Shown piece by piece: positions 53,185 to 63,400 of a DNA stretch of 64,000 bases. The position numbers were made by a program, and so were the translations under genes. The stretch lies in assembly GCF_001006485.1 (NCBI RefSeq), contig NZ_JUET01000003.1, positions 1 to 64,000 on the forward strand. The letters run 5' to 3'. The notes below the pieces were generated by a model. The model ran no database searches. It was not told the DNA's origin and worked only from the letters and a program-made list of their open reading frames with translations. This stretch comes from Tannerella forsythia (GTDB lineage: Bacteria > Bacteroidota > Bacteroidia > Bacteroidales > Tannerellaceae). Numbering within the stretch: the first letter of the stretch is position 1; each line of letters begins with the position of its first letter.

Positions 53185-55383
53185 TTAAAATTTCAGCGTT
53201 ACACGTGCCATCATATTCGTTCCGGCCTGTGCGAAGTACCCGGAATCGGTCATACGTTTACCATCGAGGATATAGCTGTATGTCCAGCCGTTCGTTTCGT
53301 ACATTTCGTTAAAGAGGTTGCGGATATTCAAGTCGAGTCCGATCTCTTTCATGAAACGGGGACGGAACGTGTATCCGATGCGCAGGTCGTTCACAAAATA
53401 CGGATCCAAACTGCGCTGGCGCGATGAGGTATTGTCAAGATACTGCCGACCGACATACGACGACATGAAGGCTGCCGAGAAGCCCCTCCAATGGAAGACG
53501 AAGGTGCTTCCAAACGTCAGATTCGGAGAAAAAGCGATATCGGTCGTACCGAGATTTTTGGAGGTTTGAGGCAAGTCGTTCCCGTTGGCATCGTACGTAT
53601 CGACATATTCCGTAAAGTTGCGGATTTTGTTGCTGCTCAACGTCAAGTGCCCGTTCCAGTCGAGCCACGATGCCACTTTTACCCCTCCGCTCAACTCGAC
53701 TCCCATCCGGTAGCTGTCTTTGATGTTCGAGGTCAGCTGCTCTCCGATTTCACTGATTTTACCGGTAAGGATTAACTGATTGTCGTAATCCATATAGTAC
53801 AGGTTCAGACCGGCACGAAAGATGCTTCCCGTGTACCGATAGCCGGCTTCGTAGTCGTAAAGCGTCTCGTAGGCAGGCTGTGCCGAAGGACCGTTCTCGG
53901 TGAAGTTATCGCGGTTCGGCTCGCGATGTGCCACGGCGAACGAAGCATAAGCATGATGACCGTTTCGCTCGAACGAAAGCCCGGCTTTCGGATTGAAGAA
54001 TGAGAAGGTCTTCTTTACACGTACCTTATCACCGGCTTTATCATCGCTTCCGTTGATTTGGTAATCAATGCCGCGATATTGCAGGTCGGCATAGGCGCTT
54101 AGCGAAGGCAGGAAGCGACAGGTCGCTTTCACATAAGCGTTATAGTCGAGTTTCTCGCCACGGTTACGGTAATATTCGTGGTTGGGTTTGGGCAGCGCGG
54201 CTGAGGTCTTAACCCAGATGACACGTCCGAAGTGATCGCCGATGTAATTGTTGGCCGATGCACCGAAAGAAGCCTGCAACCGGTCGTGCGTATAATTCAT
54301 GCGGAACAATGCCCCGTAAAAATCGTTTCTCAACCATTTACGACGAACAAGATCGGTTTTCTTGTGAATCTCACCCTTGGCATCTACATAGTTGTCGAGC
54401 TTGTACGATGCGTACTTCGCACCGGCCTTGTAGTCTTCGTAATATCCTTTCCCGTCGGTATAGTGCAGCGTTACGTTCAGGTTCAGTCGGTCACTGAAAC
54501 GTTGCGTAGCGAGCAAGTGATAATGATGCTGCCAATAGTTGTCCGTCTGGTTATCGTAGAATTTCGTTTCGCCGTTCTCCTTATAGGCCCCGCAACTGTT
54601 GTAACGACGGTTTGTTTTAAGTTTGGCCGAATCAACCCCGTTCCATGCCTGATAAGTCACTTCGCTGCTGCCGAAAGTCTGGAACTTGATCATTGTTCCG
54701 CCGTTGTAATATGCAGCCGAGCCGTAATACGAATTCATATCCGCCCGGGCGCGTTCGATATACCCGTCGGTCTGCACATTCGAATAGCGCGCATCGAACA
54801 CGAAATGCTCCCAAAGCAGTCCCGTCCCGCCGCAGAAAGTGTTCGTAAATGTCCCGAAACTGCCGGCCGACGAAACGACTTCGAGGTACGGTTTGAGCGA
54901 TGGACGTTGAGTCTGCATCGAGACAGTCGCGCCGAAAGCGGCCGCACCATTGGTCGAGGTGCCTGCTCCGCGTTGAATCTGAATATTTTCGACCGACGAA
55001 GCGAAATCGGGCATGTTCACCCAAAAGACCCCGTGACTCTCCGAATCGTTGACAGGTACACCGTCGACCGTAAAATTGATCCGGTTAGCATCCGTACCGC
55101 GCACCCGCATGGATGCGTAGCCTATGCCATTCCCACCATCGGAAGTAACAACGACCGAAGGTGTCTGCATAAATAAATAGGGCAACGACTGCCCGGTATT
55201 GTTGGCCCTGAGTTCCGCCGCCGACACATTGCGAAACGCCACGGGCGTCTCTTTCCGCGCCTGCACGGCCGAGACTACCACCTCGTTCAGCTCATACACA
55301 CTTGTCGAATCGACCCTTTCCTGGGCCATCACCGATACGCCGGACAACAATAAGCCGGCTACTCCATAACAAATCTTCCTCAT
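53185..55383 (-). CDS. TonB-dependent receptor, predicted thiamine importer
   Basis: This 732-aa protein has a signal peptide (1-20). A plug (about 28-150) carries the box-like VYELNEVVVSAVQARKETPV, then GIGYASMRVRGTDANRINFTVDG and IQIQRGAGTSTNGAAAFG. The barrel ends MMARVTLKF. It is the first gene after a TPP riboswitch and upstream of pnuT, so outer-membrane thiamine (or thiamine derivative) uptake is the likely job, repressed when TPP is abundant. Confidence 0.9.
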   Translation of the reverse strand: MRKICYGVAGLLLSGVSVMAQERVDSTSVYELNEVVVSAVQARKETPVAFRNVSAAELRANNTGQSLPYLFMQTPSVVVTSDGGNGIGYASMRVRGTDANRINFTVDGVPVNDSESHGVFWVNMPDFASSVENIQIQRGAGTSTNGAAAFGATVSMQTQRPSLKPYLEVVSSAGSFGTFTNTFCGGTGLLWEHFVFDARYSNVQTDGYIERARADMNSYYGSAAYYNGGTMIKFQTFGSSEVTYQAWNGVDSAKLKTNRRYNSCGAYKENGETKFYDNQTDNYWQHHYHLLATQRFSDRLNLNVTLHYTDGKGYYEDYKAGAKYASYKLDNYVDAKGEIHKKTDLVRRKWLRNDFYGALFRMNYTHDRLQASFGASANNYIGDHFGRVIWVKTSAALPKPNHEYYRNRGEKLDYNAYVKATCRFLPSLSAYADLQYRGIDYQINGSDDKAGDKVRVKKTFSFFNPKAGLSFERNGHHAYASFAVAHREPNRDNFTENGPSAQPAYETLYDYEAGYRYTGSIFRAGLNLYYMDYDNQLILTGKISEIGEQLTSNIKDSYRMGVELSGGVKVASWLDWNGHLTLSSNKIRNFTEYVDTYDANGNDLPQTSKNLGTTDIAFSPNLTFGSTFVFHWRGFSAAFMSSYVGRQYLDNTSSRQRSLDPYFVNDLRIGYTFRPRFMKEIGLDLNIRNLFNEMYETNGWTYSYILDGKRMTDSGYFAQAGTNMMARVTLKF

Positions 55384-55446
55384 TTTCTTTTCGTTTTAAA
55401 TAAAATGGGGAGCTACGAAATATACAGAAAAAAAGAGACAAAAAAA

Positions 55447-55528
55447 CCTACATCTTCCTACGCCGGCATTACCCGGATCAGGTGTAAGGGTATGATCTCA
55501 GCCTGTAAAAGTAAGGCACCCCTGTTAT
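55447..55528 (-). promoter_or_regulatory. TPP (THI-box) riboswitch
   Basis: Read on the minus strand it has the conserved THI elements in order: AGGGGTGCC (near 55526), GGCTGAGA, ACCC, ACCTGATC, GGGTAATGCCGGCGTAGGAA (ending near 55452). This is the thiamine-pyrophosphate aptamer. It lies about 65 bp before the receptor start. No obvious T-run hairpin follows, so control of translation is as likely as termination. Confidence 0.95.
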
Positions 55529-55541
55529 ATAAATTCGGAGG

Positions 55542-55549
55542 CAAAGGTA
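55542..55549 (-). promoter_or_regulatory. -7 promoter box upstream of the TPP riboswitch
   Basis: CAAAGGTA reads TACCTTTG on the minus strand, 14 bp before the aptamer begins. This is the correct place for transcription to start just ahead of the riboswitch. Confidence 0.65.
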
Positions 55550-55758
55550 ATCATTTTTATCATCAGACGTTCATCTAACCCGGATTTTTCGGGAGCTGAC
55601 GCATCAAAACCCGATTGAGGACGAGATGCGGTACGGGACGAAGATAATGAGAAATATGCGCGGAAACTTCCGTGCATCGACGAAAGGCTTAGCGAGCTTC
55701 GCGGAGACTTCCGGAGGCATCCTTACGAAGGCGCTATTTCTCTCTATTTTCAGCCATC
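55550..55758. other. Intergenic region with two short direct repeats
   Basis: 209 bp with no supported gene. Two near-identical 14-mers, CGCGGAAACTTCCG (55659-55672) and CGCGGAGACTTCCG (55700-55713), lie 41 bp apart centre to centre. Each is itself partly palindromic. The purpose is not known. Confidence 0.5.
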
Positions 55759-57219
55759 TCAACGAGTCGTTCGGAGCGCTGCCCGACCGATTGCCTCCAA
55801 AAAGTCTTTATTCTTTTCTACCGGCGCTTTAATCAGCTCCGGAACATTATATGTGTACGTAAACGTATCGTAAAACTCCGGATCTTTCTGCGGAAGCAGA
55901 AAAGGTTTTCCGGCACGTCCGGTACGACGGTCGAATGCGGCCAGATAAGGACGCGCCCAAAGTCCGTCCATACGTTTACTGCTAAAAACAAACCAATCGC
56001 CCGACGAGGCCCACGTATGATAACTGTCCACATCGTTGCTGTTCACTTCGTCAAGCACACGTATCGCTCCGCTTTGCAAATCCATCAGATACAAGTCGCT
56101 TTCAGGATGCCAGATCGAGAAGTTCCCGTAATCGAACTGCGTAAACATCAAATATCGTCCGTCGGGCGAAACACGCGGAAAAGAAACGGAACGACCGAAA
56201 GCAGACGCCTGATAGACGCATTCAAGATCGTACAGGCGTTCCTCTTTTTCGTCGAAACGAATGCGATACAAGTCGTACCGGATACTGTCGAGCGGCATTG
56301 CGGGAGCATACGCTGCCGCACGACAAAAATAAAGCGTTGTTCCGTCGGGCGACCAAGCAGGAAAAGTCTCCATATAGTCCCGTGTATAAACGAGCGAGTC
56401 GGTGAACATCCTTCGGGTCTGCGTATCGTAAAGTACCAAATCGGCATCGAGGTCGGACACTTCAATCGGTTTCTTGCCCGAAGCGTGAAAGAACTGCTGG
56501 ATCTCATTCATCGAAAAAGCGATGTAACGTCCTTGCGGATGCCAGACCGGATACGTCGCCCCGTTTTTATACCCTTCCGGTTTGAGGTTCACCTTCTCGG
56601 TCTGTCCGTTACGGCGAATCAGCGTCCCTCCTTGCTTTCCGCGTATATGCAGCATCATCGTCGCAGGTGAGTTGAGAGTGAACGAATGGCAGTTCACACA
56701 TTGTTTGCCGAAGTCGCGGTTTTCCAGCAGCGGAGTCTCCTTATACGAAGTCAAATCGCGCTGATAAATTCCCATTTCGTTCCACAATTCATACCCGGGA
56801 TACAGGAGACGATAAACGAGAAAAGGGTCTATCGGATGCTCGGATACGGTGTCGATAATATCCGCATAGCGTATCCACTTTTCTTCTTTCAGCAAACTGA
56901 TACGAAAGAAAATCTCCTTGCCCTGTGCCTCTTTCAGCAGACTTTTCCATTTTTTTTCCGGGATATGCACCGTCGGATCTTTGCTGCGAATGAGGATCGT
57001 CACGTTTTCCGCATAACCGATCTCCGTCTGATAAGCCTCCGCCGTATCACGGATGACGAAATTGGGCGGAGCTATATTGATGGGAAAGGTAACGCCGGCA
57101 TAATCGGGATATATCTTCGGCTGTGCTTCACGATGTGCTTCGGGAGCATGATAGGAAACGCATCCGGCAAGCACGCAAGCAATCAGCAACAGGAAGTATG
57201 CAAGAGATCGAGTATTCAT
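55759..57219 (-). CDS. PD40/TolB-like lipoprotein with a CxxCH haem motif
   Basis: This 486-aa protein has a lipoprotein signal ending VLAGC (Cys20). It contains CVNCH (C174, C177, H178), a c-type haem attachment motif. A beta-propeller follows (about 215-470) with PD40 blades (PVWHPQGRYIAFS, PAWSPDGTTLYFC, PRVSPDGRYLMFT, HTWASSGDWFVFS). Single-haem attachment would need cytochrome c maturation, so the motif may be real or coincidental. The gene follows the DUF6057 gene by 24 bp and is probably co-transcribed. Confidence 0.82.
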   Translation of the reverse strand: MNTRSLAYFLLLIACVLAGCVSYHAPEAHREAQPKIYPDYAGVTFPINIAPPNFVIRDTAEAYQTEIGYAENVTILIRSKDPTVHIPEKKWKSLLKEAQGKEIFFRISLLKEEKWIRYADIIDTVSEHPIDPFLVYRLLYPGYELWNEMGIYQRDLTSYKETPLLENRDFGKQCVNCHSFTLNSPATMMLHIRGKQGGTLIRRNGQTEKVNLKPEGYKNGATYPVWHPQGRYIAFSMNEIQQFFHASGKKPIEVSDLDADLVLYDTQTRRMFTDSLVYTRDYMETFPAWSPDGTTLYFCRAAAYAPAMPLDSIRYDLYRIRFDEKEERLYDLECVYQASAFGRSVSFPRVSPDGRYLMFTQFDYGNFSIWHPESDLYLMDLQSGAIRVLDEVNSNDVDSYHTWASSGDWFVFSSKRMDGLWARPYLAAFDRRTGRAGKPFLLPQKDPEFYDTFTYTYNVPELIKAPVEKNKDFLEAIGRAALRTTR

Positions 57220-57243
57220 ATCGATTGTTTCTAAATTTGTCGT

Positions 57244-58713
57244 TTAATCACGGATCACTTTCGGTCCGTAAGGGCTGATATAATTGAGGTAAAACCAGTA
57301 CGTATTCCCAAACTCGGCCTGTAAGGCCTCCATCTGTTCGGCTTGTGCCAGTCGATAGTAACGATCGAAACGGCGCTTAGTATCTTCACCGACGGTAAGG
57401 CCGGTCATCTCAAACACCTTCTCCCGGCCTACGCCAAGTTCGTAAATATAAAGAGCTTCCTCATAAGTCTGCGGTAAACGAGGATAAGCAAAACGGCGCA
57501 TAAGCGGGAGATTTTGAGCAAACCGCTCCACGTGATTACTCAGCAGCAAATGGCTCATCAGGTATTCAAAAGCCATACGATTGGTCGTATCTTTTTCGCA
57601 CAAATACCGGAGTTCGGGACCGAGATTCAACACATTGGAAAAACGTGCAGGAATATCGTCGACGTTTGGCAGCGCATTTCGAGGCAACGACGTATCGGAC
57701 GTACCGGCAAGCTGTTCGAGCCGGAGCGCTTCGTCACGATAGAAGAGCGATTGCTTCAGCAGATTGATAAAACGCTGCGCAACGCGCGGACGACCGTTCG
57801 AGAGATTATAACGAGCCAGATTTAGCAGGTGCGGCGCCGTCTCTCCCCACACGACCATCGCCTCGAACTCCCAGCGATGTGCCTCGTTAAGGTAGCCCAA
57901 TTTTTCATAAAGCAAGTATCCGTATTCGCTCTCACGACTGTTTCCGTCCCACGGAAAATAGAGGCTCTTGACCCCCAATGCCTGCGGATAGTCAAACAAG
58001 CGATAAGGCAATGAACCGGTATGATATAATGCCAGATTGTGAAAATAAGCGATCAGATGATTGCTTCTCCCGCGGTTAAGGTAATTTTCGGTATATTCCA
58101 ATACTTTGTTCCAATCTTCGGCCTTAGCTGCCTGCTCGGCCTTAAGCATGATACGCTCGCCTACGGAATACGATTTCAAAAAGAATACATAGCCACCTGC
58201 CGCGTATACGGTTAGGAGAATTACGGTCAGCCAAATGCGGCCATAACGGCCGAAAGGCTGCGGCCAACGGACGATTTTTCGTTGCGGTCTTACAAATAGC
58301 AGCAGCAGATTGATCAGTAACAAAAGCAGGAACACCCCCACGACCGTTTTGAGGGAATGATCGACAGACATGGTATAAAAGAAAAGGCAAAGCGAAGGGA
58401 CAACGGCCGGTTGCAACGGATCTTCCCCTTCGATGAATATTCGGATGATACGGTCTGTTAAAAAATAAACGGAAGCAAGTATAAAAGCCAATAGAGCGCT
58501 TCCCGCCGTGGGATTGTAAAAGAATTGAATCACAAAATTCGTGACGTATTCCAGCCAGCCTTCGGAGGCGAAGATCTGTCGCCGGTACGAAGTGGAGTAA
58601 AGAAACAGATGATGCTGCTCATGATACGTAATTACGTGCGACAAGGCTCCCCGATAAACCGTAAAATAAACGAGGAAAAGCAGGCTGAACAGAACGTATT
58701 TCAAATATTTCAT
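57244..58713 (-). CDS. DUF6057-like membrane protein
   Basis: This 489-aa protein starts at ATG 58713 (MKYLKYVLFSLLFLVYF). It has N-terminal membrane helices near 5-23, 55-80, 95-110, 115-135 and 150-170. A soluble helical-repeat region follows (EDWNKVLEYTENYLNRGRSN, LLNLARYNLSNGRPRVAQRF), TPR-like. I recognise the overall type from Bacteroidales as DUF6057; function unknown. An upstream ATG at 58791 overlaps the SusD stop but would run through the terminator hairpin, so I prefer 58713. Confidence 0.75.
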   Translation of the reverse strand: MKYLKYVLFSLLFLVYFTVYRGALSHVITYHEQHHLFLYSTSYRRQIFASEGWLEYVTNFVIQFFYNPTAGSALLAFILASVYFLTDRIIRIFIEGEDPLQPAVVPSLCLFFYTMSVDHSLKTVVGVFLLLLLINLLLLFVRPQRKIVRWPQPFGRYGRIWLTVILLTVYAAGGYVFFLKSYSVGERIMLKAEQAAKAEDWNKVLEYTENYLNRGRSNHLIAYFHNLALYHTGSLPYRLFDYPQALGVKSLYFPWDGNSRESEYGYLLYEKLGYLNEAHRWEFEAMVVWGETAPHLLNLARYNLSNGRPRVAQRFINLLKQSLFYRDEALRLEQLAGTSDTSLPRNALPNVDDIPARFSNVLNLGPELRYLCEKDTTNRMAFEYLMSHLLLSNHVERFAQNLPLMRRFAYPRLPQTYEEALYIYELGVGREKVFEMTGLTVGEDTKRRFDRYYRLAQAEQMEALQAEFGNTYWFYLNYISPYGPKVIRD

Positions 58714-58734
58714 TGTATGGTAAAAAAAGTGAAT

Positions 58735-58770
58735 AAGGCTGCCCTGCAAAAAGAATTGCAGAACAGCCTT
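58735..58770 (-). terminator. Hairpin terminator after the second SusCD pair
   Basis: On the minus strand AAGGCTG...CTGCAA pairs with TTGCAG...CAGCCTT (58770-58735), with a two-base wobble or bulge. A T7 run follows after a few bases. It separates SusD from the DUF6057 gene, which begins 21 bp later. Confidence 0.65.
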
Positions 58771-58790
58771 TTTATACCGCTTAGGCGGCA

Positions 58791-60425
58791 TTAATTCGGA
58801 TAACCCGGATTCTGTGTCAGAGCCGGATTCAAATCACGCTCCTCCTGCGGGATGGGATAGACGTAATTATGATCTTCGTACTTACTACCGGTCAACTTCA
58901 CATTCTCTCCTTCGTAGAGAATGCAAATCTTTCCTCCGTCTTCTTTTTTTGCATCGGGCGAATCGACCAGCTTGTATTTCAGCCCGAGGAACGGTTCATT
59001 GAGCACTTTTTTGGCAATACCCCAGCGACGAATATCCCACTGACGTTTGCCCCCTTCGAGTGCAAACTCCACGCGCCACTCGTTACGGATACGCTGACGC
59101 AGATCGTCCTGTGTCCCGCAATACGTCGGTTTGCTTGCATCCGTCTTTTGCAGCTCAGGCATACCGACACGTTTGCGCACGGCATTCACAGCCTTGAACG
59201 CCTCATCATCGAGCGGTGACAACTCATTCTTAGCTTCGGCATACGTGAGCAACACCTCGGCATAACGTATCAATACGGCATCTTTACCCATATCCCAGCC
59301 TTTTGACAAAGGATCGATGGACGGATCGAGCCATTTCTGCTGATAGTAACCGGTAGCCGTGGCATCGCCATGCTGACCGATTCCGGTCGGAGCAGCCGAT
59401 TTCAACGGAGCCACGTTGATGGTCACCCCGTACAGGGTCTCTCCGTGGTGCAGCACATTCACTTCCAGACGCGGGTCGCGCTTCTCAAAAGGCTTTTTCG
59501 GATCGTAAAGCGTCGACTTGGCAATCGGAGCACCCTCGATATCTTCAAAAGCATCGACTAAGCTCTGTGTAGGGTTAATACCACCCCATCCTTTCGTCGG
59601 GAAAGCTTCCCAACCGATCAAAAACCACGAGTTTTCGGCTTCCTTGAATTGTTTAACCAGAATAAATTCCTTGCATCCGTCGGCCTTCTCCCAGAAGAGT
59701 TCCTGATACTTGCCGGTATTCTGCTCATCATATAAATTATATTCGTTCAAGTCCATGACTTTCTTCGCGCTTTCGGCAGCCACATCCCATTTCCCATAAT
59801 ATAAGGCCGCACGTGCCTTCATAGCCAACGCAGCCCCTTTGGTTACGCGACCATATTCCGATGAGCTCCAAGACTTAGGCAAATATTCGATGGCTTTATC
59901 GAAATCTTGCATCACCTTTCCGTATACCTCCTCACGGGGAGTACGCACGATGCCTTCCTGATCACTTAACGATAACGGCTTGTCGATATAAGGAACATCG
60001 CCGTAGCTGCGTATCAGATCGAAATACTGGAATGCGCGGAAGAAATAAGCCTGACCAAGCACGCGATTCTTCTTTTCGCCGTCATAGTTGGGAATAAGAT
60101 TGACCTTACTGAGCACGATATTCGCTTTACGGATCGCTGCGTAGCTCCCTTTCCATCCGAAATCCTGTGGGTCGTAAACTCCTTTCGAAATATTTCCGGC
60201 CGCCCATTTGATACCGTGCACTGCATCGTCCGAATTAATCGCATCATCCACGTCCCAGTAAGGGAGTGAAGTATACAGGTTTGAGACCGCTTTTTCCGCA
60301 TCGTCGGGCGATCTCCAAAAGCTCTTATCCGATAGCTCTTCAAGGGGATAACGATCCAGATCGACACAGGAAGTCGTTCCCAGCACGGCTATCGCAGCAG
60401 CAATATATAGATGTGTTATTTTCAT
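58791..60425 (-). CDS. SusD/RagB family nutrient-binding lipoprotein
   Basis: This 544-aa lipoprotein has a signal ending VLGTTSC (Cys20). SusD hallmarks are VLGQAYFFRAFQYFDLIRSY, GDVPYIDKPLS, KAALAMKARAALYYG-like and RYAEVLLTYAEAKNEL, and the end is YPIPQEERDLNPALTQNPGY. It caps the SusC channel encoded 22 bp upstream. No enzyme gene is adjacent, so the bound glycan or peptide cannot be named. Confidence 0.93.
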   Translation of the reverse strand: MKITHLYIAAAIAVLGTTSCVDLDRYPLEELSDKSFWRSPDDAEKAVSNLYTSLPYWDVDDAINSDDAVHGIKWAAGNISKGVYDPQDFGWKGSYAAIRKANIVLSKVNLIPNYDGEKKNRVLGQAYFFRAFQYFDLIRSYGDVPYIDKPLSLSDQEGIVRTPREEVYGKVMQDFDKAIEYLPKSWSSSEYGRVTKGAALAMKARAALYYGKWDVAAESAKKVMDLNEYNLYDEQNTGKYQELFWEKADGCKEFILVKQFKEAENSWFLIGWEAFPTKGWGGINPTQSLVDAFEDIEGAPIAKSTLYDPKKPFEKRDPRLEVNVLHHGETLYGVTINVAPLKSAAPTGIGQHGDATATGYYQQKWLDPSIDPLSKGWDMGKDAVLIRYAEVLLTYAEAKNELSPLDDEAFKAVNAVRKRVGMPELQKTDASKPTYCGTQDDLRQRIRNEWRVEFALEGGKRQWDIRRWGIAKKVLNEPFLGLKYKLVDSPDAKKEDGGKICILYEGENVKLTGSKYEDHNYVYPIPQEERDLNPALTQNPGYPN

Positions 60426-60447
60426 TGTTCTTTTTATTTTAAATAAT

Positions 60448-63400
60448 TTAGAATGTCATTTTCAGTCCCAGTGAAACTTTCTTCACGTTCGAATAAAAAG
60501 CTCCTCGCGTATCCGAAGGCGATTCGGGATCTAATCCGTCAAGTCCGGAGAAAGTCAATAAATTCTCACCCGAGACAAAGACCTTCAACCGGTCGATACC
60601 TGCTTTGCCAAGCAATTGCTTAGGAAGGGTATAACCGAACGAAATATTTTTCAGACGGACATACGAAGCATCTTGAAGCCAGAACGACGAAACAGCATAG
60701 TTCGTCTGTGAGTCTTTGGTGATACGCGGATACGAAGCGTTATGATTCCCCGGCGTCCAGCGGTCGAGGTGTCTTTTGAGTACTTTTCCACTGTTGAAAA
60801 AAGAATATGAAGCCTCTCCCGTGTAATAGGCATCGACGTCGAAAGCGCCTTGCCAAAGCATCGAGAAGTCAAAATCTTTATAATAGAGACCCACGTTTAA
60901 TCCGCCGGTCCAGCTCGGAAAGTTTTTACCGATTACCCTACGGTCGTCACCGGCAGTGATTTTTCCGTCTTCATTCAGGTCTTTGTATTTAATATCGCCC
61001 AGCTTTTCACGTCCCAAACGCTTGGGATGGTTCTTCAGCTCTTCTTCGGTATTAAAATAGCCGTCAGCCACGAATCCGTAGAACGAACCGATGGGATGCC
61101 CTTCCAAACGCCAGATATTTTCGTTATCCGGATCTTTCCCCTCGGTACCGAACATATTCGTGATTTCGTTCTTTACGTATGCTACATTGAAGTTGACGCT
61201 ATATCTGAAATCTTTATTGATACGGTTGTTGTAGAAGACATTCAAGTCAAATCCGGTATTCTCCACATTTCCGGCATTCTGCGCCGGAGGATTCATCCCG
61301 ATCACGCCCTGAACAGGGAGGTAAAGCAACATATCGTTTGTACGTTTTTTGTAAAGAGACAGTTCGAAGCCGACCATGTTGTTCAGGAATGCAGCTTCAA
61401 GACCCAATTCATAGTTGGTCACGGTCGCCCATTTCAAGTTTGAATTCACGTAGCGTGATTCATGCACCGTCGAGTAAAGCGTATTGCCGAACATGGTCAA
61501 GTGATTTTTAGCATTATAAGCATACGTCGAAACGGCCGGATAAATATCATCGCTTTTCAACTCTTCATTACCGGTTCTCCCCCACCCCAGACGCAACTTA
61601 AGATTGCTGAGCCAGTCGAAGCGATCTTTGATAAATGCTTCTTCGGAGAGTCTCCATCCGGCCGAGAAAGCCGGGAAGAATCCCCAGCGGTTATCTTTCG
61701 GGAAACGCGACGAGGCATCGGCGCGCATGTTGGCCTCGAACAGGTATTTGTTCTCGTAATCATACTGAATACGTCCGAAGTATGAAAGACGCGCCGTTTC
61801 ATGTCCGCCGTCAAGGTTTTTTTGCGACGAGGCATCGAGCGTATTGAGCGATTCGGGAAGATCATCGCTTCCACCGCCGGTACGACTCGTTTCGGTGTAT
61901 CGATACGTATATTCCACCTGTTCGGCACCTGCCAAAAGACCGATCGTATGTTTGTCGAATGTTTTGTTGTAATTAGCCAGTAACTGCGATGTGTACCAGT
62001 TCCAGTTATAATAATTATGATATCCTTCGCGCTTACCGGAGTCAAACTTACTATATTCCCAATGTCTTTTGAACTTACGCAGATCACGGGCATCGTGGCG
62101 TAGCGAGTAAACCCCTTTGATGCTCAATCCTTCAATCGGAGTCAAGGTAAGGTAAGCTGTTGCATTGAGTTGCTGATCGATCCTGCGGTAAAGTCCCGTG
62201 CGTCCCTGATGGGCAACAGGGTTCTTCAGGTTGTTGTAACTGAAATTCCCGTCTTTGTCATAAATCCCTAACGTAGGGGGAATACGGTTCACGTATTGCA
62301 GCAATTCCGCAAATCCTTCAAACTCGTCCCGATCCGTTCCGCGATAAGCCGAAGCATTCAATCCGACACTTACCCACTTGTTGATTTTCGAGTCGAGATT
62401 GATACGACCATTATACCGGTCATAGCTTTTTTCCTGCGACAATCCGTCCTGAAAAAGATAAGCCAGTGAAGCCATATACGTCGTACTTTCCGATCCACCG
62501 CTGATCGATACATTGTGTTGCGTTTCGAGCGCTCTCTTTTTCATTACCGCATTATACCAGTCCGTGTCGGGATGTCCGATCGGGTCGGAGCCATCGCGGA
62601 ATTTCTGGATATCTTTGTCTGAGAACGGCAGCGGAGCATTCGGATTTTCGTTACGTGTAGCTTCGTTATACAACATGGCAAAATCGGCTGCTCCGAGGAA
62701 ATTGAGTCGGGCGGTAGGGCTTGCCCACGACACTAATCCGGAATAATTGACACGGGCGCTCTGTCCTGCTTTTCCTTTCTTGGTGGTGATCAAGATGACC
62801 CCATTGGCAGCCTGCACACCGTAAATAGCCGACGAAGCGGCATCCTTCAAAACAGAAATCGACTCGATATCTTGCGGATCAATCGAGTTCATGCTTCCCG
62901 GTACTCCGTCGACAATTACCAACGGACTGGCAGCATTGATCGAGTTCTTACCGCGGATGGTGATCGTTCCCGTCTGGGCGCCCGGCGCACCGGAGTTCTG
63001 GATCGTCGTTACTCCCGGCATCGTTCCGGCCAGTGCGGCGGAAACGCTCGCCACCGGACGCGCCTCAAGCGCCTCGGCCTGAAGCGAAGCAACGGAACCC
63101 GTTAAGTTCGCCTTCTTTTGTACACCGTAACCTACGACTACGACTTCGTCCAGCACCTTATCGTCAGACCTCATCGTCACGTCGATCGTTGTTCGTCCGG
63201 CCACCGCCACCGTTTGGGTTTGCATCCCCATATAGCTGAAGGTAAGTTTGCCTCCGGATGGCACATTCTCCAATACATACTTCCCGTCGATATCGGTAAT
63301 CGTACCGATCGTGCGGTTACTCTCTACCACAACGGATGCTCCGATAACGGTCAAGCCCGTATCGTCCACGACCGTACCGCGTACAGTAACGGTCTGAGCA

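Noticed and set aside
55626-55832. Plus-strand 68-codon frame overlapping the end of the PD40 gene
   Set aside because: It covers the short direct repeats and the antisense of a real gene; no ribosome-binding site.
58714-58791. N-terminal extension of the DUF6057-like protein
   Set aside because: It translates through the SusD terminator hairpin; the membrane protein has a normal start at 58713.
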